In this document: positions 60,680-64,000 of the stretch, one piece after another | Position numbering within the stretch: position 1 is the stretch's first letter | Layout of the letters: every line of letters starts with the position of its first letter | DNA from: Bacillus smithii | Lineage (GTDB): Bacteria; Bacillota; Bacilli; Bacillales; DSM-4216 | Assembly: GCF_001050115.1 (NCBI RefSeq) | Contig: NZ_CP012024.1 | Span: 2,336,001-2,400,000, forward strand | Direction: 5' to 3' | Length of the DNA: 64,000 bases | Notes under the pieces: generated by a model | The model's input: the letters and a program-made list of their open reading frames with translations, nothing else | The model's database searches: none | Told to the model about the DNA's origin: nothing | Program-made: the position numbers and the translations under genes

Positions 60680-61058
60680 ATTTGATCCTCCTTGTATCAA
60701 TATTGGTTTATCATCTGTTCTCCGCTCACTCATGAAAACGGAGTCAAAAAAGGAATTGTGCTTTGGTTCGCCGGACTTTTCTATTTGTAAAATGAGGAGG
60801 AAAGAATAGAACGGTATCGTGATCATCCCCGTTATATCAGAGGTTCTAATAAAGGGGATTCCAATACGATGCCTTCATTTCCTTGGTAAAAGATCGGGCA
60901 AGCCATGACAAGGAAAATTTCAGGGGTGTCTTTTCTTTTTGGAAGATTCGCATAGAAATAAACTTGCGTGTAATAGCGGTTCCTGACAAGCCAATCCGTT
61001 TTTACAACAGCTCCAATGCCACTTTCTTAGATGAAAGGCTCTGTCTTCCTCTTTCATC
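60680..61058. other. Gap between maf and radC
   Basis: 379 bases; part of it is open in the radC frame, but no ribosome binding site supports a longer protein. Nothing else is seen. Confidence 0.35.
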
Positions 61059-61634
61059 TCATGAAACAAATGGCCGATATCCCATTTCTTTTAATGTCCA
61101 GAATACCCTTGCTATTGGCAGTCCTACCACCGAAAAAAAGTCGCCATGAATTTCTTTGACGAATATTGACCCCAGACCTTGGATTCCGTATGCACCCGCT
61201 TTATCAAACGATTCCCCGCTGTTGAGATAGTCATCTATTACATCATCAGGCAATGTCCAAAAGGTAACATCCGTCCGTTCATAGAAAACGCGTTGCTGCT
61301 CCCCATGTACAATGGCTGTTCCGGTATAAACGGAGTGGGTTTGTCCAGACAGCATCTTCAACATGTTCTTAGCTTCCTCACGGCTTTTCGGTTTTCCTAA
61401 AATTTGATTGTGAATAGACACCATTGTATCAGCTCCAATAACAAAAGCTTCCGGTGCATGAGATGCCACTGCTTTTGCTTTTTGGAGGGCAAGAGACATT
61501 ACCGCTTCATCAGGGGGAGCTTCTGGTGAGATCTTCTCTTCTACATGGCTGATTTCAACTGTAAAGGGGATATTCAGTCTTTGAAGAAGTGCTTTTCTGC
61601 GTGGAGAACTAGAAGCCAAAATCAATTTTTGCAT
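61059..61634 (-). CDS. maf: Maf nucleotide pyrophosphatase
   Basis: A 191-residue house-cleaning pyrophosphatase for dTTP/UTP and modified nucleotides, linked to septum control in B. subtilis. The phosphate-binding loop LASSSPRRKALL (6-17), the FVIGADTMV stretch near 65 and DKAGAYGIQG near 145-154 match YhdE-type Maf. It follows the interrupted gene at 61639-61819 by four bases. Confidence 0.95.
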   Translation of the reverse strand: MQKLILASSSPRRKALLQRLNIPFTVEISHVEEKISPEAPPDEAVMSLALQKAKAVASHAPEAFVIGADTMVSIHNQILGKPKSREEAKNMLKMLSGQTHSVYTGTAIVHGEQQRVFYERTDVTFWTLPDDVIDDYLNSGESFDKAGAYGIQGLGSIFVKEIHGDFFSVVGLPIARVFWTLKEMGYRPFVS

Positions 61635-61638
61635 ACCT

Positions 61639-61819
61639 TCACGTTCCTTTCATGTCAGGGAGATACACGTCTATTTTACCAATATTCACCTTATAGTACA
61701 AATCCTTCAATCCTTTCGAGTCAGTCAAGACTTTGTGGGAATTTTTTTGGTTCGCTGAAAATAGATGTAAGTCATAGGTTAGCGAACCATTTTTTTGAAT
61801 TTCATCCGTAAGCGCTTTC
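61639..61819 (-). pseudogene. 3' remnant of a gene cut by the ISLre2 element
   Basis: About 59 residues remain, reading PKALTDEIQKNGSLTYDLHL and later LYYKVNIGKIDVYLPDMKGT before the stop. The frame runs on into the IS end up to 61893, so a hybrid peptide could be made if transcribed. In B. subtilis the gene before maf is spoIIB, but I cannot confirm from this tail that it is that gene. The N-terminal part is not found on the other side of the IS. Confidence 0.6.
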
Positions 61820-63292
61820 GGACTCTCATCCCTTGCCATGACAGACGAATATGTATACCTTTTTTTACCATCCCTTGAATTCAGACAGGGCATGATAGAT
61901 CGGAGTCCCGGACGATTGCTGTAAATATGGCACGTTATTCCGCGTTACCTCTGGAAGAAGACGGCGGATGCGTTGTTTCGCCTTGTTCACGATCGTCTGT
62001 TTGGTAGATGCCGTTTCCTCCGCCGGATGCGACGATTCTTCTCCTAAACGATGTCCGAAAAGACGAATCCCATCCATCCGGGCAATCATTGCCTTGAAAA
62101 ACGCCCTGAGTCCCTTGTCTGTCCAACTGCGGCGGTATTTCACCCGATACGCCAGCTGGCTCATCACGCTTTCAGCCCTCCCCATCGGATACATGCCCGT
62201 TGTGTCCACTCCTTGCTCCTTCAGCCATTCCCGGTAATCACGGATGCATCCCGGCATCGATTCGATCCGGTGGATCAAGGCAGCCAGCTGTTGTTCTTTC
62301 GCTTCGTCCCCCAGCGTGCCGAGGGCGCTGTTCAGTTCCACAAGCAGCTTCTCTTCATCCTGCTTCGCCAGCTTTTGCCGAATCGCCTGCCACCGTGGAT
62401 GGCCCGAGAGGCATTGGCGCAACTCACGCGCCACGTGGAATCGATCCAATTGGAAGCAGACCCGTCCTTTGAAATACTCCCGGCACGCGGTAATCCATGG
62501 AGCGCCGTCCCCGTTGATGACAAGAAGATCCCGACACGGATCATAGGCATATTCGTTCATCAAAAATTCCTCGAAGCCTTCCCACACCTCCCCCTTGCCT
62601 TCATGGACGTAATGGCGCTGATTCACGAATTCGATCCGTGAGCCGTTGCGCTTCCATCCTTCGTGAACGGTCAGGATTTTGTCTTCCTTGGCCCGTTTTC
62701 CCTTCCCTTGGAGAGAGACAAACAGTCCATCGGCCTCCACAAACAGCACCCGTCCATATCGCTGGTCAACCGGGCAGTGCAGCGGAACTTCAGCCTCGAG
62801 CACCAACTGGCGGATCGTCTCATGGCTCATCACCGGATACCCGACCATCTGGGCAAGCGTATGAGCCGCTTTGCGATAGGAAGAGCACTCCACAGCCAAT
62901 CCCATCGCCGTTTCTTCTAGACAAGGGCTGATTGACTGCGATCCATCAAACGCTAAAAAGGAATCAAGCAAAAACGTGTAACGGTTTTGTTCTCGGTCTA
63001 AATAGTAGTTTCGCTCAAAGGTAACTTCGCCAAACAAGGTTTGAATCGTGGTGCGTCGTTTGTCTTTCAAGTGGTACCGGCGCTTGTCCCGGGTTTCCGC
63101 CAATTGTCGGTCGATGTCCTCCAACAGAGCCGTAAACAGCTCGGTGAAGGCGTTTTGCAAGGCTCGAAACAAATCAAGTTCGATCTCTTTCCATGTCAAC
63201 GAATTTGTGGTAAGATGTTGTTGAATATTCATGGGACTCTCTCCTCCTGTTTGATGGTGTGAACAATGATCATCTTACCAGGGAGAGAGTCC
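61820..63292 (-). mobile_element. ISLre2-family insertion sequence
   Basis: About 1473 bases bounded by related inverted ends. The left end starts GGACTCTCATCCCTTGCCAT (61820) and the right end, read inward, starts GGACTCTCTCCCTGGTAAG (from 63292). One transposase gene nearly fills it. The nine bases on the two sides (AGCGCTTTC and TTTTTTCAT) do not match, so no target duplication is visible. The size fits the family. Confidence 0.8.
61865..63232 (-). CDS. ISLre2-family (UPF0236) transposase
   Basis: A 455-residue, apparently intact transposase. Typical parts are RRTTIQTLFGEVTFERNYY near residue 60, MSHETIRQLVLEAE near 134, VLFVEADGLFVSLQGKGKR near 161-180 and LLVINGDGAPWI near 235, the latter two with acidic residues of a DDE-type centre. 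GGAGGAGAGAG precedes the ATG. Since the ends are also present, the element may be active. Confidence 0.9.
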   Translation of the reverse strand: MNIQQHLTTNSLTWKEIELDLFRALQNAFTELFTALLEDIDRQLAETRDKRRYHLKDKRRTTIQTLFGEVTFERNYYLDREQNRYTFLLDSFLAFDGSQSISPCLEETAMGLAVECSSYRKAAHTLAQMVGYPVMSHETIRQLVLEAEVPLHCPVDQRYGRVLFVEADGLFVSLQGKGKRAKEDKILTVHEGWKRNGSRIEFVNQRHYVHEGKGEVWEGFEEFLMNEYAYDPCRDLLVINGDGAPWITACREYFKGRVCFQLDRFHVARELRQCLSGHPRWQAIRQKLAKQDEEKLLVELNSALGTLGDEAKEQQLAALIHRIESMPGCIRDYREWLKEQGVDTTGMYPMGRAESVMSQLAYRVKYRRSWTDKGLRAFFKAMIARMDGIRLFGHRLGEESSHPAEETASTKQTIVNKAKQRIRRLLPEVTRNNVPYLQQSSGTPIYHALSEFKGW

Positions 63293-63339
63293 TTTTTTCA
63301 TGTTTCCTGCTTGGGATCCTACCGCACTTTGCTTGGTGG

Positions 63340-63388
63340 CCCCGATGAGGGGGATTGCGAACCTACGTTCCCAACCCCCTCATCGGGG
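63340..63388. repeat. Perfect 14-base inverted repeat
   Basis: CCCCGATGAGGGGG (63340-63353) and CCCCCTCATCGGGG (63375-63388) flank a 21-base loop. The stem is very GC-rich against AT-rich surroundings, and no clear T-run follows on either strand. It starts 48 bases outside the IS end. Origin unknown. Confidence 0.8.
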
Positions 63389-63719
63389 AATTCTAAGAAT
63401 TTCTCCCACAAACATTTTACTCACACAATCCTTTCACCATTCATCTTTTACTTTAAATTTTGACGATTTAAGTAGGACCAATCCTTTGTTTTTTGTAAAC
63501 ATAGGAAACTGTTTTGTCATTCTTTCATTTAAAAAATTTACAGGGTATAAAAACAAAAAATTCAGACAATTCCAAGAGGGTTCGGGTGTAGTTAGTTTGT
63601 CAACTCCTTAAATTCTACTTTGTTCATCCTTCACTCAGTCCGATTTACCGTTGACAAACAGCAAGCAAAAGTTTTCTTTACCTGTAAAACTAAGGTCGTG
63701 ATAATAAGTATTAAAGCAA

Positions 63720-63758
63720 AAATTTAGGGATTCCTTTATTTTAGGAATCCCTAGAAAA
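63720..63758 (-). terminator. Terminator of the 35-residue gene
   Basis: TAGGGATTCCT pairs with AGGAATCCCTA around a short AT loop; AATTTTTGC follows on the minus strand. It begins about ten bases after the stop codon. Confidence 0.8.
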
Positions 63759-63766
63759 AAACAATG

Positions 63767-63874
63767 CTAGTTATGTTTTAAATTCTTTTTGCCACTAAGT
63801 AATTGAGTAAACTTGACTACCCCAAACATTGCCATTGCAAAAAACAATACTGATATTACGCTTGAAACGATCAT
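63767..63874 (-). CDS. Small membrane protein of 35 residues, unknown function
   Basis: The frame reads MIVSSVISVLFFAMAMFGVV followed by KFTQLLSGKKNLKHN: one transmembrane helix and a positively charged tail. A near-perfect ribosome binding site, GGGAGG, stands seven bases before the ATG, and a strong terminator follows, so it looks like a genuine one-gene unit or the last gene of one. The 126 bases upstream to the window edge show no further complete gene. I do not recognise the family; small single-span proteins include toxins of type I systems, regulatory peptides and sporulation peptides. Confidence 0.6.
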   Translation of the reverse strand: MIVSSVISVLFFAMAMFGVVKFTQLLSGKKNLKHN

Positions 63875-64000
63875 TCCAGTACCTCCCTTATTTTATGGAA
63901 GTACAACGTTTTCCTTTAATTGTTGCTCTTAACCAGCCGTTTCAACCACCAAAATCCCTAATTGGAGTCCCGACGTAAAATACAATGTTGCTTGTTTAGA

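Larger units (their letters stand above)
63293..63766. other. Gap right of the IS element
   Basis: No gene is seen in 474 bases. It contains the perfect 14-base inverted repeat at 63340-63388 and the terminator at 63720-63758. The missing 5' part of the interrupted gene is not recognisable here on the minus strand. Confidence 0.4.

Noticed and set aside
62051-62641. A 196-codon open frame antisense to the transposase
   Set aside because: A complement of the transposase gene; long antisense frames are common in GC-richer IS genes, and no start signal is seen.

Overview
The window is a chromosomal segment of an endospore-forming member of the Bacillaceae. Sporulation genes (spoVB, bofC, a coxA-like lipoprotein, safA, spo0B, spoIVFA/FB) are spread through it. 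The gene order follows the Bacillus subtilis nadBCA / spo0B-obg / mre-min / ruvAB-queA-tgt / recJ-apt-rel / hisS-aspS block almost gene for gene. An RNase E/G gene next to rplU, a group IIC intron and an ISLre2-type element are unlike B. subtilis and would fit a Geobacillus/Parageobacillus/Anoxybacillus-like or related lineage. The species cannot be fixed from sequence reading alone. Most genes lie on the minus strand.

Layout. 1-1.1 kb: the first codons of a cysteine desulfurase, the cymR repressor and a YczE-type membrane protein. 1.3-6 kb: rarA, a dicarboxylate/glutamate symporter and the niacin transporter niaP. 6.1-6.7 kb: a group IIC intron with no reverse transcriptase, sitting directly behind the tcdA terminator. 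6.7-11.5 kb: tcdA, 6S RNA, aspS and hisS, the last behind a histidine T-box. 11.5-22 kb: a small basic protein, an SH3/amidase, dtd, rel, apt, recJ, secDF and comN. 22-29.3 kb: spoVB, a TIGR04086-type membrane protein, yajC, tgt, queA, a DUF2905 protein and ruvBA. 29.7-36.6 kb: an envelope block with an MFS transporter, an MGDG-synthase-like glycosyltransferase, bofC and mprF. 36.7-40.9 kb: yebC, the coxA-like lipoprotein, a CotS-like kinase and safA. 41-46.5 kb: nadA-nadC-nadB, with nifS and niaR (nadR) running the other way. 46.6-56.8 kb: pheA, pheB, obg, spo0B, rpmA-prp-rplU with an L21 leader, rng, spoIVFB-spoIVFA, minD and minC. 57-61.6 kb: mreD-mreC-mreB, radC and maf. 61.6-63.3 kb: a gene remnant cut by an ISLre2 element where spoIIB and comC stand in B. 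subtilis. 63.8 kb: a 35-residue membrane protein.

How the parts work together. The nad genes, nifS and their regulator NiaR lie about 40 kb from niaP; both loci carry a similar candidate operator, so niacin uptake and de novo NAD synthesis probably share one repressor. The rplU-prp-rpmA cluster encodes L27 with its bacillus-type N-terminal extension and the protease that removes it. mreBCD and minCD set cell shape and septum position. spo0B, spoIVFA/FB and bofC belong to phosphorelay and sigma-K checkpoint control. safA, the lipoprotein and the kinase concern the spore envelope.

The most notable non-routine items are the intron without its protein, the interrupted gene next to maf, several small genes with good start signals, and a possible attenuator in front of rel. 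I saw no CRISPR array, prophage, rRNA or tRNA gene.
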